Source: Gammaproteobacteria bacterium (lineage in GTDB: Bacteria > Pseudomonadota > Gammaproteobacteria > Arenicellales > Poriferihabitantaceae). Taken from it: DNA of 52,636 nt. The notes beneath the pieces were generated by a model that was not told where the DNA came from, ran no database searches, and was given only the letters and a program-made list of their open reading frames with translations. Both the position numbers and the translations under genes were made by a program. Of this stretch, positions 16,815 to 24,934 are shown in pieces (the first letter of the stretch is position 1; every line of letters starts with the position of its first letter). Where the stretch lies: contig VYFG01000071.1 in assembly GCA_009842505.1 (NCBI GenBank), forward strand, positions 1 to 52,636, in the 5' to 3' direction.

Positions 16815-17207
16815 TCAGTCGCCGAAGGACACCAGGCGATCCGCCTGTATCCCGGCTTCGATGAGTTGTCCCAGTCCTGAAATACGGAAACCGTCGGCGA
16901 TGTTGTTGGCGTCCTTGCTGTTGCGCTTCTGTTCGTCGGGGTCGACGATGCCCCGGCGCTGGGCCGCGGCCACGCACACCACCAGGTCGAGTTCGTGCTG
17001 CGACGCCAGTTCCGCCCACCGGTTGACGATGTTGCGGTCATCCTGGGGAGGGGTAGTCAGACGGGTTCCGTTGTTGACCCCGTCATGGTAGAAAAAGACG
17101 CGCATCACCTCGTGACCGCCGTCCAGCGCCGCCTTCACGAACTGGAAGGCGGTGTCGCTGGCCTGGTGCGTATACGGCCCCTCGTTGACCACCACGGCAA
17201 ATTTCAT
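16815..17207 (-). CDS. dsrE: DsrE, active-cysteine subunit of DsrEFH
   Basis: This 130-residue TusD/DsrE-family protein has active-site C78 in LVVCVAAAQRRGI, at the same residue number as Allochromatium DsrE C78, which binds persulfide. The ending IQADRLVSFGD is typical. DsrEFH is the hallmark of oxidative Dsr systems and is absent from sulfate reducers. The gene starts 8 nt after dsrB. Confidence 0.95.
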   Translation of the reverse strand: MKFAVVVNEGPYTHQASDTAFQFVKAALDGGHEVMRVFFYHDGVNNGTRLTTPPQDDRNIVNRWAELASQHELDLVVCVAAAQRRGIVDPDEQKRNSKDANNIADGFRISGLGQLIEAGIQADRLVSFGD

Positions 17208-17215
17208 GTCGCAGC

Positions 17216-18295
17216 CTACAGCCGGATGTAGGTGGAGGAGTTCAGGCTCTTGCGGGAGCCGCGCCAGTTGTCGATATGGTACTTCGTGAACGGCAGGCCG
17301 GTCAGTTCGAAAAAGCGCGGCCAGCCGATGCGGTCGATCCAGTCGTTCATCCGCTCCCAGTCCTTAGCGTCGTTCTGGTAGGCCTTGAGGATCTTCTTGA
17401 CGATCGCTGTGGCCTCGGGCCAGCGCGGGGGATTGTTCGGCACCCCGCCGGCGACCAGTTTCTGGAAGCTCGGCTTGCTGCGGGCGTTGGAATGGTTGCC
17501 GCCCACCCAGATCGCCAGCTTGGAATGCTCGGGGTCGTTGATCTGCATCGGCGGGCACGGCGGGTAGCAGGCGCCGCAGCAGATGCATTTTTTCTCGTCC
17601 ACCTCCAGGCTGGGCTTGCCGTTCACCATGGCGGGACGGATCGCCGCCACCGGGCACCGCGCCACCACGGAAGGACGTTCGCAGACATTGGCCACCAGGT
17701 CGTGGTTGATCTTGGGCGGTTTCGTATGCTGGACGTTGATGGCGATGTCGCCCTGTCCCCCGCAGTTGATCTGGCAACAGGAAGTGGTGATGTGAACCCG
17801 GTTGGGCATGCGGCAGTTCTTGAACTCGTCGATGAGTTCATCCATCATGGCCTTGACCACGCCGGAGGCGTCGGTACCGGGTATGTCGCAATGCAGCCAG
17901 CCCTGGGTATGGGAAATGGCCGCCACGGAATTGGCCGTGCCGCCCACGATGAATCCCTCGCGCTCAAGGGCCTCGATCAGCGGCTCCACCTTAGCCTCGT
18001 CAACCACCATGTACTCGATATTGCTGCGGATGGTGAAGCGGACATGGCCGTCGGCATACTGATCGCCGATGTCGCACAGCTTGCGCAGCGTGTAGACATC
18101 GAGAATCCGCTGGGTGCCGGCCTTCACCGTCCACACCGACTCGCCGGTGAACGCGTGGTGCACGAGGACGCCGGGGCGCGGGTGTTCGTGGTACTTCCAC
18201 TGGCCGAAGTTCCGGATCATGACGGGATGCATGAACTGCATGCCGTCCGGGCAGCCCGACTCGATGGGCCGGCGCATGTCTTGGAGGTTTATCAT
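17216..18295 (-). CDS. dsrB: DsrB, reverse dissimilatory sulfite reductase beta subunit
   Basis: This is a 359-residue beta subunit. It has the siroheme/[4Fe-4S] region HITTSCCQINCGGQGDIAI (C173-C178, with C205 and C214 further on) and a ferredoxin insertion KKCICCGACYPPCPPM (237-247). With DsrA it forms the cytoplasmic enzyme that, in this type of organism, oxidises DsrC-bound sulfur to sulfite. It lies 56 nt downstream of dsrA and 8 nt before dsrE. Confidence 0.96.
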   Translation of the reverse strand: MINLQDMRRPIESGCPDGMQFMHPVMIRNFGQWKYHEHPRPGVLVHHAFTGESVWTVKAGTQRILDVYTLRKLCDIGDQYADGHVRFTIRSNIEYMVVDEAKVEPLIEALEREGFIVGGTANSVAAISHTQGWLHCDIPGTDASGVVKAMMDELIDEFKNCRMPNRVHITTSCCQINCGGQGDIAINVQHTKPPKINHDLVANVCERPSVVARCPVAAIRPAMVNGKPSLEVDEKKCICCGACYPPCPPMQINDPEHSKLAIWVGGNHSNARSKPSFQKLVAGGVPNNPPRWPEATAIVKKILKAYQNDAKDWERMNDWIDRIGWPRFFELTGLPFTKYHIDNWRGSRKSLNSSTYIRL

Positions 18296-18351
18296 TGCTG
18301 CTTCACCTGGTGAATGTTGATCAAAACTCGGTTCGCGATCCGGTTACCGGG

Positions 18352-19611
18352 TCAGCTGGCCAGTTTTTCCTCGCGCTTGCGTTCGAACCACTTGCGGGCC
18401 TCTTCATCCCAGCCATCCATGCGGACATAGGAACTTTCCCTGGGATGACTGATCATGTTTGGATCCACGTCTACGCCGATTCCCTCAAGGAAGTTCACCA
18501 GACCGATCCGTTCGATCATTTCACCGCAGCGCTCGTGCTCAAGACCGTTCTCCGCCCAGAAGTCAATGGTCTCCTCGGCGATCTCCACGATGCGCTCGTA
18601 GTCCTCCTCGCTGTCCATCTTCATGAACGGCACGATGACGGTACCCATCAGGTCGCCGATCTTGAGGGTCCGCTTGCCGCCGATGAGCACGCTCACGCCC
18701 TTGTCGTCTCCCGGATGCAGCGCCTTGTTCATGACGTTGAGGCAGTGCATGCACTTGACGCAGTTGCGATCCTCGATCTCGATGCGGTCGTCATCGGTCA
18801 GGGTCATGCAGTTGGTCGGGCAACGGGTGATGACATTGTCGATCACGTGCTGCCGCCCCTTGGCGTCCACGTACTCCTTCACCGCGTCCTGGTCCACCTT
18901 GATCTCGTCACGCCAGGTGCCGATCACCGCAAAATCCGCGCGTTCGATGGAGTTGGTGCAGTCGTTGGGACATCCTGAAATCTTGAACTTGAACTTGTAG
19001 GGCAGCGCCGGACGGTGGATGTCGTCGGTGAAGTTGTTCACCAGTTCACGATGCAGCCGCTGCTCGTTGGCACAGGACATTTCGCAGCGGGCGGCCCCGA
19101 CGCAGGACATGCCCGTGCGCACGCACGGCCCCGCCCCGCCGAGATCGAAACCGTATTCGTTGATTTCGTCGAAGAAGTGCTGGGTGTTCTCGGTGGACGT
19201 ACCGATGAACATGATGTTTCCGGTCTGGCCATGGAAGGTCACCAGCCCGGAGCCCCACTTCTCCCAGCTGTCCGCCAGCTGCCGCAGCATGTCGGTGGTA
19301 TAGTGATTGCCCGCCGGCGGCTGAACCCTCAGGGTGTGGAATTCCTTGGAATCGGGGAACTGCTTGCCCACTTCGGAAAAGCGGGGAATGATGCCGCCGC
19401 CGTAGCCGAAGACGCTCACGGTGCCCCCCTTCCAGTAGCCCTTGCGGGTTTCGTAGGAGTGTTCGAGCTGGCCGAGCAGGTCGTTTGCCATGCCGTTGAT
19501 GCGCTGGTCGGGATGATCGTCTCGCAGTCGCTTGATACCGCTGACGAAGCTCGGCCAGGGGCCGTGCTCCAGTTCATCCAGCATTGGTGTTACATGTTTG
19601 TCATCGCTCAT
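18352..19611 (-). CDS. dsrA: DsrA, reverse dissimilatory sulfite reductase alpha subunit
   Basis: This is a 419-residue alpha subunit. The coupled siroheme-[4Fe-4S] signature is C170-x5-C176 (CVGAARC) and C214-x3-C218 (CPNDC). A ferredoxin domain with CPTNC (264-268) and CVKCMHC (284-290) follows. The ATG at 19611 gives a protein of the normal family length and has AGGAG about 10 nt upstream. A 34-residue N-terminal extension is possible in frame but unsupported. It is the first gene of the dsrABEFHCMKLJOPNR operon, so the region to its right should hold the main promoter. Confidence 0.96.
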   Translation of the reverse strand: MSDDKHVTPMLDELEHGPWPSFVSGIKRLRDDHPDQRINGMANDLLGQLEHSYETRKGYWKGGTVSVFGYGGGIIPRFSEVGKQFPDSKEFHTLRVQPPAGNHYTTDMLRQLADSWEKWGSGLVTFHGQTGNIMFIGTSTENTQHFFDEINEYGFDLGGAGPCVRTGMSCVGAARCEMSCANEQRLHRELVNNFTDDIHRPALPYKFKFKISGCPNDCTNSIERADFAVIGTWRDEIKVDQDAVKEYVDAKGRQHVIDNVITRCPTNCMTLTDDDRIEIEDRNCVKCMHCLNVMNKALHPGDDKGVSVLIGGKRTLKIGDLMGTVIVPFMKMDSEEDYERIVEIAEETIDFWAENGLEHERCGEMIERIGLVNFLEGIGVDVDPNMISHPRESSYVRMDGWDEEARKWFERKREEKLAS

Positions 19612-20080
19612 CGGTGATTGACTCCTGGAATTAAGCTCCGATCGGTTTCGGGGACCATCCGCACCCGGGGGTGCTAACGAGGTCAGCGGGTCGGGCCGGG
19701 CTGACCTTTGCAACCCATTGCCGACTGTTTTTTCGGAGGGTTATGGCTTATCGTGCATCTCCGTAGTTATTTGGTTTTCCAGCCAGGCCGGAAGCTGCCT
19801 CTGACGCGCTCGATGACCGGCGATCAGTGGGCCCGCCTTAGCTTTCGCGCACTCCGGCTCTGACCAAATTCTAGCGTCGTTCCCCGATTACTACAGTTAC
19901 CCAAAAGGATAGGCGCTGACTGGGGTTTATCCCGATGGAGGTATGGACGAAAACCGGTGCCGCTGGCTGAATGACCGGGCGACATGGAAGCGACCGGACC
20001 GTCCGCATGAACGCCATTCATTCTCCCACTCCCCGAGTCCCTTGAGCGCAACTGCCCATGCTTCGAACACGGAGCGCCGG
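19612..20080. promoter_or_regulatory. Divergent control region of dsrA and the TauD-like gene
   Basis: This 469-bp region has no convincing gene. Close to dsrA it holds the AGGTCAGC inverted repeat at 19680-19707. A T-rich patch occurs at about 19729-19790, where TGGAAA and CGATAA-like hexamers on the minus strand could form a dsrA promoter; they are not exact matches. An open frame runs leftwards from the TauD-like gene to 19943. Its GGAGGT there touches the ATG with no spacing, so the later start at 20081 is preferred. Confidence 0.4.
19680..19707. promoter_or_regulatory. Perfect 8-bp inverted repeat in the dsrA leader
   Basis: AGGTCAGC and GCTGACCT are perfect complements separated by 12 GC-rich nucleotides, centred about 80 bp before the dsrA start codon. 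There is no T-run on either strand, so it is not a typical intrinsic terminator. It could be an operator for a dimeric regulator or a structured 5' leader of the dsr mRNA. Confidence 0.5.
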
Positions 20081-21058
20081 ATGCATGCCGGCGGGACCCT
20101 GCCCAGGATGGCCGGGGCCCGCGGCAAGGTCCGGGAATCGTTTGCCCAGATCCTGGTGGACGATGAGGCGTTTGCCGGATGGCGGGCGGACAAGCTGGCC
20201 TGCCGGGAAAACGCCCCGACGCCCCCTGCGGTTCCGGTGAAGGACCCGTTTCACCTGACGCGGCGCGAACTGTCCGGCATGCGGGACTGCGTGAGGCACC
20301 ACAACCTGTTCATCTACGATCTCGGCCGCCCCGGGGATGACGGCCGGGAAGACCCTGACAACGATGCCCTGCTGCCTGCGCTCTGCAGCCAGCTGGGCCT
20401 CACGGATCCGCTGCCGAATCCCACGGCAGACCACCGCGGCATCAGCCGCATCGAGGCCGTGAGGCAGGACCATCCCCAAGCCGGCGCGAAAGAGCGGGCA
20501 CGTTATATCCCCTATACCCGCAAGAGGCTCAACTGGCATACGGACGGCTATTACAACCCGGCCGAGTCCCGGATCCACGCGTTCGCACTGCATTGCGTGC
20601 GCAGCGCCCTGAGCGGCGGGGAGAACCGGCTGCTGGACCCGGAAATGCTGTATATCCTGCTGCGCGACCACTCCCCCCGGCTCGCACGTGCGCTCTGCCA
20701 CCCGGAGGCCTTTCTCATTCCCGCCGACGACGACGCGTCCGGCAGCGGCCGGCGTGAATTCAGGGGGCCGGTATTCAGCATCGACGAGGAAACCGGCACC
20801 CTCTATACCCGGTTCACCCGCAGGCGTCACAATATCGTCTGGCGAAAGGACGCGGATACCCGGGAAGCGGTGGAATTCATCGCCTCGCTTCTCGACAGCC
20901 CCCATCCCGCGATTCTCCGCTGGACGCTTGGTCCCGGCCAGGGCATCGTGTGCAACAACGTGCTGCACTGCCGTACCGCCTTCGAGGACAGGCCCGGAAA
21001 GGAAAACGGCAGGCTGCTCCACCGCCTGCGTTTCCGCCAGCGGATCACGCCGCACTGA
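20081..21058 (+). CDS. TauD/TfdA-like Fe(II)/2-oxoglutarate oxygenase
   Basis: This protein of about 325 residues has the facial-triad start NWHTDGYYNP (H153, D155). A distal half, VCNNVLHCRTAFED then RLLHRLRFR, supplies the second histidine and the 2-oxoglutarate-binding arginine. TauD-type enzymes hydroxylate small molecules, including sulfonates. Whether this one acts on a sulfur compound, a protein or an amino acid cannot be told. GGAG 6 nt before the ATG at 20081 favours this start over the one at 19943. It opens a plus-strand operon divergent from dsrA, and the next gene begins 5 nt after its stop. Confidence 0.72.
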   Translation: MHAGGTLPRMAGARGKVRESFAQILVDDEAFAGWRADKLACRENAPTPPAVPVKDPFHLTRRELSGMRDCVRHHNLFIYDLGRPGDDGREDPDNDALLPALCSQLGLTDPLPNPTADHRGISRIEAVRQDHPQAGAKERARYIPYTRKRLNWHTDGYYNPAESRIHAFALHCVRSALSGGENRLLDPEMLYILLRDHSPRLARALCHPEAFLIPADDDASGSGRREFRGPVFSIDEETGTLYTRFTRRRHNIVWRKDADTREAVEFIASLLDSPHPAILRWTLGPGQGIVCNNVLHCRTAFEDRPGKENGRLLHRLRFRQRITPH

Positions 21059-21063
21059 CCGCC

Positions 21064-21771
21064 ATGAACTATCTTGACCGGGATCTGGTGGACCTGGGGG
21101 CGGAGTGCCAGGATGATGCGCAGACCTCCATGGAGGTGCTCGCACGCAGGGCGGAACAGCTTTTCCGGCAACTGGCAACGGCACCCGCCGACGACCCGGG
21201 TCTGCGCGCGCGTCTACTGACCGAGCTGTCCAGGACCGAAGTCTCCATGGATCGAACATCCGATGCCTGGGGCCATGCCATGGAGGCGTTCCGGATCCAG
21301 CTGGCGAGGGAGGACTGGGAACAGGCGGTGGTGGCCTGTGATGCGCTGTTCTCCTGCGGAACCGACGAGGCGCTGATTGCCCTCGGGCACGGCCTGTGGC
21401 TCGGCATCACCTTCCCCATTGACCCCTCGCTCACCGTCCGGCAGCTGATGCACATCATCGACGAAACCCCGGCGGAATCCGACGGGGCGGCGGTGGCGGC
21501 GGCGGTGGCAGCCTACGTGGTGGAGCTCCGCTCCGAGGGCAACCAGCACAGCGAACTGTCCCTCGCGGTGGGCCAGCTGCTGAACGATGTGGCCCGCAGG
21601 CACGGGGACGTGCGGGGTCCCGAGGCGTTCAAGGACTGGTTCAGCCGGCTGGAGCTTGATGACCCGGCGAAATTCCTGGTGCGCATGCGCAACGTCATCG
21701 ACGTGCTGGTGCAGGACCAGTGGTGGATAGACCGGGACGCCCTCCAGGCCACCCTGCCGCCGGAGCACTGA
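21064..21771 (+). CDS. Conserved-looking protein of unknown function
   Basis: This 235-residue soluble protein is rich in helix-forming residues and Ala/Leu/Glu, with no signal or membrane segment and no recognised motif. The repetitive amphipathic helices (for example LTELSRTEVSMDRTSDAWGHAMEAF) could be a TPR-like or other alpha-solenoid fold. It sits 5 nt after the TauD-like gene and 1 nt before the Cas6-like gene, so it is almost certainly translated as part of this operon. The function is unknown; a scaffold or chaperone role for a neighbour is only a guess. Confidence 0.7.
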   Translation: MNYLDRDLVDLGAECQDDAQTSMEVLARRAEQLFRQLATAPADDPGLRARLLTELSRTEVSMDRTSDAWGHAMEAFRIQLAREDWEQAVVACDALFSCGTDEALIALGHGLWLGITFPIDPSLTVRQLMHIIDETPAESDGAAVAAAVAAYVVELRSEGNQHSELSLAVGQLLNDVARRHGDVRGPEAFKDWFSRLELDDPAKFLVRMRNVIDVLVQDQWWIDRDALQATLPPEH

Positions 21772-21772
21772 C

Positions 21773-22465
21773 ATGCTCTGGGAGGAGACAGCCGGTGACG
21801 GAGAATTCGTCGTACCACGGGACATCATCGACCTGTGCTTCCGCATCGAATGCCGGGAACTGCCCGTGGACCACGCCTGGTCCCTTTACCAGGGGCTGCG
21901 CCGCCTGCTGCCCTGGATCGACGGGGATGCCAGGGTGGCGATCCACTCCATCCATGGCGCCACCTCCGGCAACGGCTGGATCCGGCCCCCGGAAGTGCCC
22001 GGCAGCCTGCTGCAGCTTCCCCGCAGAACCCGCCTGTACCTCAGGATTCCGGCGGAGCGGGAGCCGGATGCACTGGCGCTCTGCGGCAGCGAACTCCGGC
22101 TGGATGGCTACCGAATGAAACTCGGTGACTGCCACCAGAAAACTCTGGTTCCAACGGACACGGTCTTCAGCCGCTCACTGACCGGTGACTACGTGGATGA
22201 CGAGGAGGAATTCACCCGCTGGGTGGCGGACACGCTGCGGCAACGGGGCATCCGGCTGCACAAGATGCTGTGCGGGTTGAGGCATGTAATCCATTGCCCC
22301 GGGGACGACATCGCCGCCCGCAGCGTCATGCTGTCGGATCTCGAACCCATGGAATCCATCCGCCTGCAGGAATCGGGAATCGGCAGCGGCCAGAAACTCG
22401 GCTGCGGGATATTCCTGCCGCACAAGAGCATTGCCGCGGTCGGATCGGCCCAGGGGGAGGCGTGA
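21773..22465 (+). CDS. Orphan Cas6/Cmx6-like (type I-MYXAN) RAMP protein
   Basis: This 230-residue protein resembles the Cas6/Cmx6 family (TIGR02807 as recalled, not searched). It opens with VVPRDIIDLCFRIECRELPVDHAWSL. It ends in a glycine-rich element SGIGSGQKLGCGIFLPHKS, like the G-loop of RAMP-fold crRNA endonucleases. Histidines are available for catalysis (H41, H61 and others), but no catalytic residue can be assigned. No CRISPR repeats or other cas genes are in the window, so it probably does not process crRNA here. Its place between a TauD-like/unknown pair and a DsrC-family gene points to a dsr-linked role, perhaps RNA binding or processing. Gaps of 1 nt upstream and 69 nt downstream. 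Confidence 0.65.
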   Translation: MLWEETAGDGEFVVPRDIIDLCFRIECRELPVDHAWSLYQGLRRLLPWIDGDARVAIHSIHGATSGNGWIRPPEVPGSLLQLPRRTRLYLRIPAEREPDALALCGSELRLDGYRMKLGDCHQKTLVPTDTVFSRSLTGDYVDDEEEFTRWVADTLRQRGIRLHKMLCGLRHVIHCPGDDIAARSVMLSDLEPMESIRLQESGIGSGQKLGCGIFLPHKSIAAVGSAQGEA

Positions 22466-22534
22466 AACGGGAGCCGCCTGGGATACCCTGAACCGAAACC
22501 ATAATCATCAAAACGCTGTATACCGAACACTACC

Positions 22535-22876
22535 ATGAGCATCATCGTCAACAATCGTGAGATCGAAACCACGGAAGAGGGTTTCCTCGTCAACACGGAC
22601 GACTGGAGCGAGGACGTCGCCAGGCAGTTCGCAACGGATGAGGGGCTGGAGCTGACCGACCGGCACTGGGATGTCATCCACTACCTGCGGGATGAATATT
22701 TCAACAACGGCGGCAACCAGCCGAACAACCGGGTCATGGCCAAGGCCATGGCAGAGAAATGGCCGGGAGAGAAAGTGAACGCGGGCACCCTGTTCGAGCT
22801 TTTTCCCGGCACCCCCAGCAAGCAGGCCGGGCGCATGGCAGGCCTGCCCGAAAGCAAGCGCAAGGGTGGCTACTGA
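22535..22876 (+). CDS. DsrC/TusE-family protein lacking both C-terminal cysteines (RspA-type)
   Basis: This 113-residue protein has the DsrC fold signature (EEGFLVNTDDWSEDVARQFA, LTDRHWDVIHYLRDEYF, LFELFPGTPSKQAGRMAGLP). Both redox cysteine positions are lost: the arm reads KQAGRMAGLPESKRKGGY, and the protein has no cysteine at all. In the published division of the family such members are named RspA (regulatory sulfur-related) and are thought not to carry sulfur. The N-terminal helices resemble a DNA-binding helix-turn-helix, which is why regulation has been suggested. It lies divergent from the operon that encodes the true DsrC, so competition with or control of that system is plausible. Confidence 0.85.
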   Translation: MSIIVNNREIETTEEGFLVNTDDWSEDVARQFATDEGLELTDRHWDVIHYLRDEYFNNGGNQPNNRVMAKAMAEKWPGEKVNAGTLFELFPGTPSKQAGRMAGLPESKRKGGY

Positions 22877-22922
22877 ACACCCCGCCCATTCCCTACACAC
22901 CATTGCAACGAGAATATCCATC

Positions 22923-23126
22923 ATGAGTGAAAAACTGGAAATCATCCGGAAAATGCTGGAGATGCAGAAGCAGTTCATCGCCAAGGAGCAGGCGGGCGGG
23001 TTGGATCCCAAGGATTACTACGACCCGGAATCAGGTGATGACCTGGACGGGTTCCAGGCCGGCTATGACGAACTGGCCAATAAACTGGTTGACCTGGCGC
23101 ACGCCGAGAAGGGTTCAAAGCGCTGA
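22923..23126 (+). CDS. Small acidic protein, 67 residues
   Basis: MSEKLEIIRKMLEMQKQFIA begins an amphipathic helix. A proline/aspartate-rich middle (LDPKDYYDPESGDDLDGF) and a second helix (YDELANKLVDLAHAEKG) follow. It has no cysteine, membrane segment or known domain. The start at 22923 is chosen because it follows the RspA-like gene by 46 nt and gives a regular protein; a longer in-frame form would overlap that gene. It is the last gene of the divergent set and probably a protein partner of a neighbour. Function unknown. Confidence 0.65.
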   Translation: MSEKLEIIRKMLEMQKQFIAKEQAGGLDPKDYYDPESGDDLDGFQAGYDELANKLVDLAHAEKGSKR

Positions 23127-23214
23127 GCCTGCCTGGCCAGCCTTGCCGGGCCGGCACGGAGACACGCGGTCAGCGTAGCGGGATTCTCCTGCCCGGTCGT
23201 GAAGATCTCCGGCT

Positions 23215-24165
23215 TCAGGCCGGGTCCCGTCGCAGGGGCTGGCACATGCAATGCACGCCCCCGCCCGCCCGGGTGAACTGGGTCATGTCGGGATCGTACA
23301 CCCTGAAGCCCGCCGCGCGCATCCTGGCATTCAGATCGCTGGCCGCCAGGGTGGACAGTATCCGGTCATTTCCCAGCGCCACCACGTTGCATCCCAGGGT
23401 CATGGTCTCCTCGTAGGTGGCGGGGATGATTTCAATCTTCTTCTCCCGCAGCCACGCGACCACGTCATCCTCGGTGGTCTCCAGGCACACCGCAGCGCAG
23501 TCTTCGTTCAGCATGCAGACCATCAGGTCGATATGCACGTAGAACGGGTCAATGGGCGCGAACTTGATTTCCCAGCCCTCCGCGGTGAACCAGTCCGCCA
23601 CCTGGCGCGCAGCCACGCCCTCTGAGCGGTGATCCGTGTAGCCCACCAGGGCCGCACCGGGCCGGATCATGTTGAAATCCCCGCCCTCAAAGTTGCCCGC
23701 CGAGACCATGTCGTAGATGGGAATGCCGTTGTCCATGTAGAAACGCAACACGGAGGCGTATTCCCCCCTTCTGCGGGGATTGGCCAGTTGGCAGATCACC
23801 GCACCGTAGGGCGTCATGAACGACGAATCCCGGGCGAAGACCTGCATCTCGGTGGCGGTATCGCCTGGCAGAAAATGACACCTTACGCCGGCATCCTCGT
23901 AGGCCGAGACCATTTCACCGTGCTGTCTCAGGGCGAGTTCACGGTCGAACCGGTAACCCCGCCTGAGGGAGTCCCGGACGAGTGAGCTGTATTCCGCGTT
24001 CGCCTCCCCGAGCCAGCCGAAGGTGTCCGCCGGCCCCAGGAGCACGTCCCTGAGAGGACCGGTCTCCGATTTCAGGTACCACCCGGTCATTTCCGGGGTC
24101 TTGCCGCCTTCAACGCGTGCCCGCAATGCCGAGCCGTTCATGCCGCTGGATTCAATCGCATTCAT
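23215..24165 (-). CDS. Arginine-deiminase/DDAH-fold guanidine-modifying enzyme
   Basis: This 316-residue protein of the amidinotransferase superfamily has EGGDFN (substrate-binding acid), HIDLM (catalytic His) and a C-terminal GGGVHCMCQPL, in which C306 is the likely nucleophile. These arrange as in arginine deiminases and dimethylarginine hydrolases. The substrate (arginine, methylarginine or a guanidino metabolite) cannot be told. It is the last of three minus-strand genes, after a PKHD oxygenase (85-nt gap) and an unknown protein. Taken together the set could modify or degrade an arginine-derived residue or metabolite; this is inference from context. Confidence 0.8.
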   Translation of the reverse strand: MNAIESSGMNGSALRARVEGGKTPEMTGWYLKSETGPLRDVLLGPADTFGWLGEANAEYSSLVRDSLRRGYRFDRELALRQHGEMVSAYEDAGVRCHFLPGDTATEMQVFARDSSFMTPYGAVICQLANPRRRGEYASVLRFYMDNGIPIYDMVSAGNFEGGDFNMIRPGAALVGYTDHRSEGVAARQVADWFTAEGWEIKFAPIDPFYVHIDLMVCMLNEDCAAVCLETTEDDVVAWLREKKIEIIPATYEETMTLGCNVVALGNDRILSTLAASDLNARMRAAGFRVYDPDMTQFTRAGGGVHCMCQPLRRDPA

Positions 24166-24250
24166 GGTTCATGCCGCCCGGGGCGGCCCCTCGGTTGCCG
24201 TTGGAATCCGGGCGCCGGGACATACCCGCCATCCGGGGATTTCGGGATAT

Positions 24251-24934
24251 TCATACCCGGGACCACATCCGTACAAGGTTCAGATAGCTCCGGTCCACCC
24301 GGCGGGTACTGTCGGCCTCCGGCGCATGCCGGCGCAGTTCCTCCCGGGCGAGCCAGAGCTGGTACAGCAGTTCCCGTTGCCCGGCGCCGGGCACCATGCT
24401 CTGCATCCAGGTGACCGCCGCCAGCCGTTCGCCCCGGGTCACCTGGCGGACCTCGTGGAGGGAGGATGCAGGATACATCACCCCGTCCCCCGCGGGAAGT
24501 TTCACGTTCCGGGGGCCGAATTCGGTGTGTATCACCAGTTCACCGCCATCATAATCCTTCTGCCCGCTGAGAAACACGGTGATGGCCAGGTCACAGCGGT
24601 AACGCGTTCTCGGATCGGGCCCCATCCCCATCACGGGATCGTCCACGTGGAGCCCGTACCGCATGCCCTCGCGGTAGCGGGAGTAATACGGAACCGCAAC
24701 CCGGTGCGGCAGACCCGCATTCAGGTAGACCGGATGCCGCACCAGCGAACCCATCACCACGCTGTTCAGGCGCGATGACTGTTCCTCGTCCGGCACCAGT
24801 TCCTCGTTGTGCTTGTCGCGGCGCGCCTGTTCCCCCGCGGACCCCCTGCCCTCCGCAAACCGGCCATCGTTCAGGATGCCCCGCACGAGGGCAAGCTGGT
24901 CTGCATCCAGTATCTCCGGCAGGGTGACCAGCAT
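24251..24934 (-). CDS. PKHD-type Fe(II)/2-oxoglutarate hydroxylase (YbiX/PiuC-like)
   Basis: This 227-residue protein contains HVDD (H96, D98), SSLHEV (H160) and ERLAAVTW (R170), the complete iron- and 2-oxoglutarate-binding set of the prolyl-4-hydroxylase-like superfamily. The length and the opening MLVTLPEILDADQL match YbiX/PiuC proteins, which are often iron-regulated. Its start overlaps the preceding gene's stop by one base (TGATG). The substrate is unknown. It is one of three unrelated Fe(II)/2-oxoglutarate oxygenases found within 10 kb beside dsr. Confidence 0.85.
   Translation of the reverse strand: MLVTLPEILDADQLALVRGILNDGRFAEGRGSAGEQARRDKHNEELVPDEEQSSRLNSVVMGSLVRHPVYLNAGLPHRVAVPYYSRYREGMRYGLHVDDPVMGMGPDPRTRYRCDLAITVFLSGQKDYDGGELVIHTEFGPRNVKLPAGDGVMYPASSLHEVRQVTRGERLAAVTWMQSMVPGAGQRELLYQLWLAREELRRHAPEADSTRRVDRSYLNLVRMWSRV

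Noticed and set aside
20081..23126. A CRISPR-Cas locus around the Cas6-like gene
   Set aside because: No direct repeats with spacers and no other cas genes are visible in the window.
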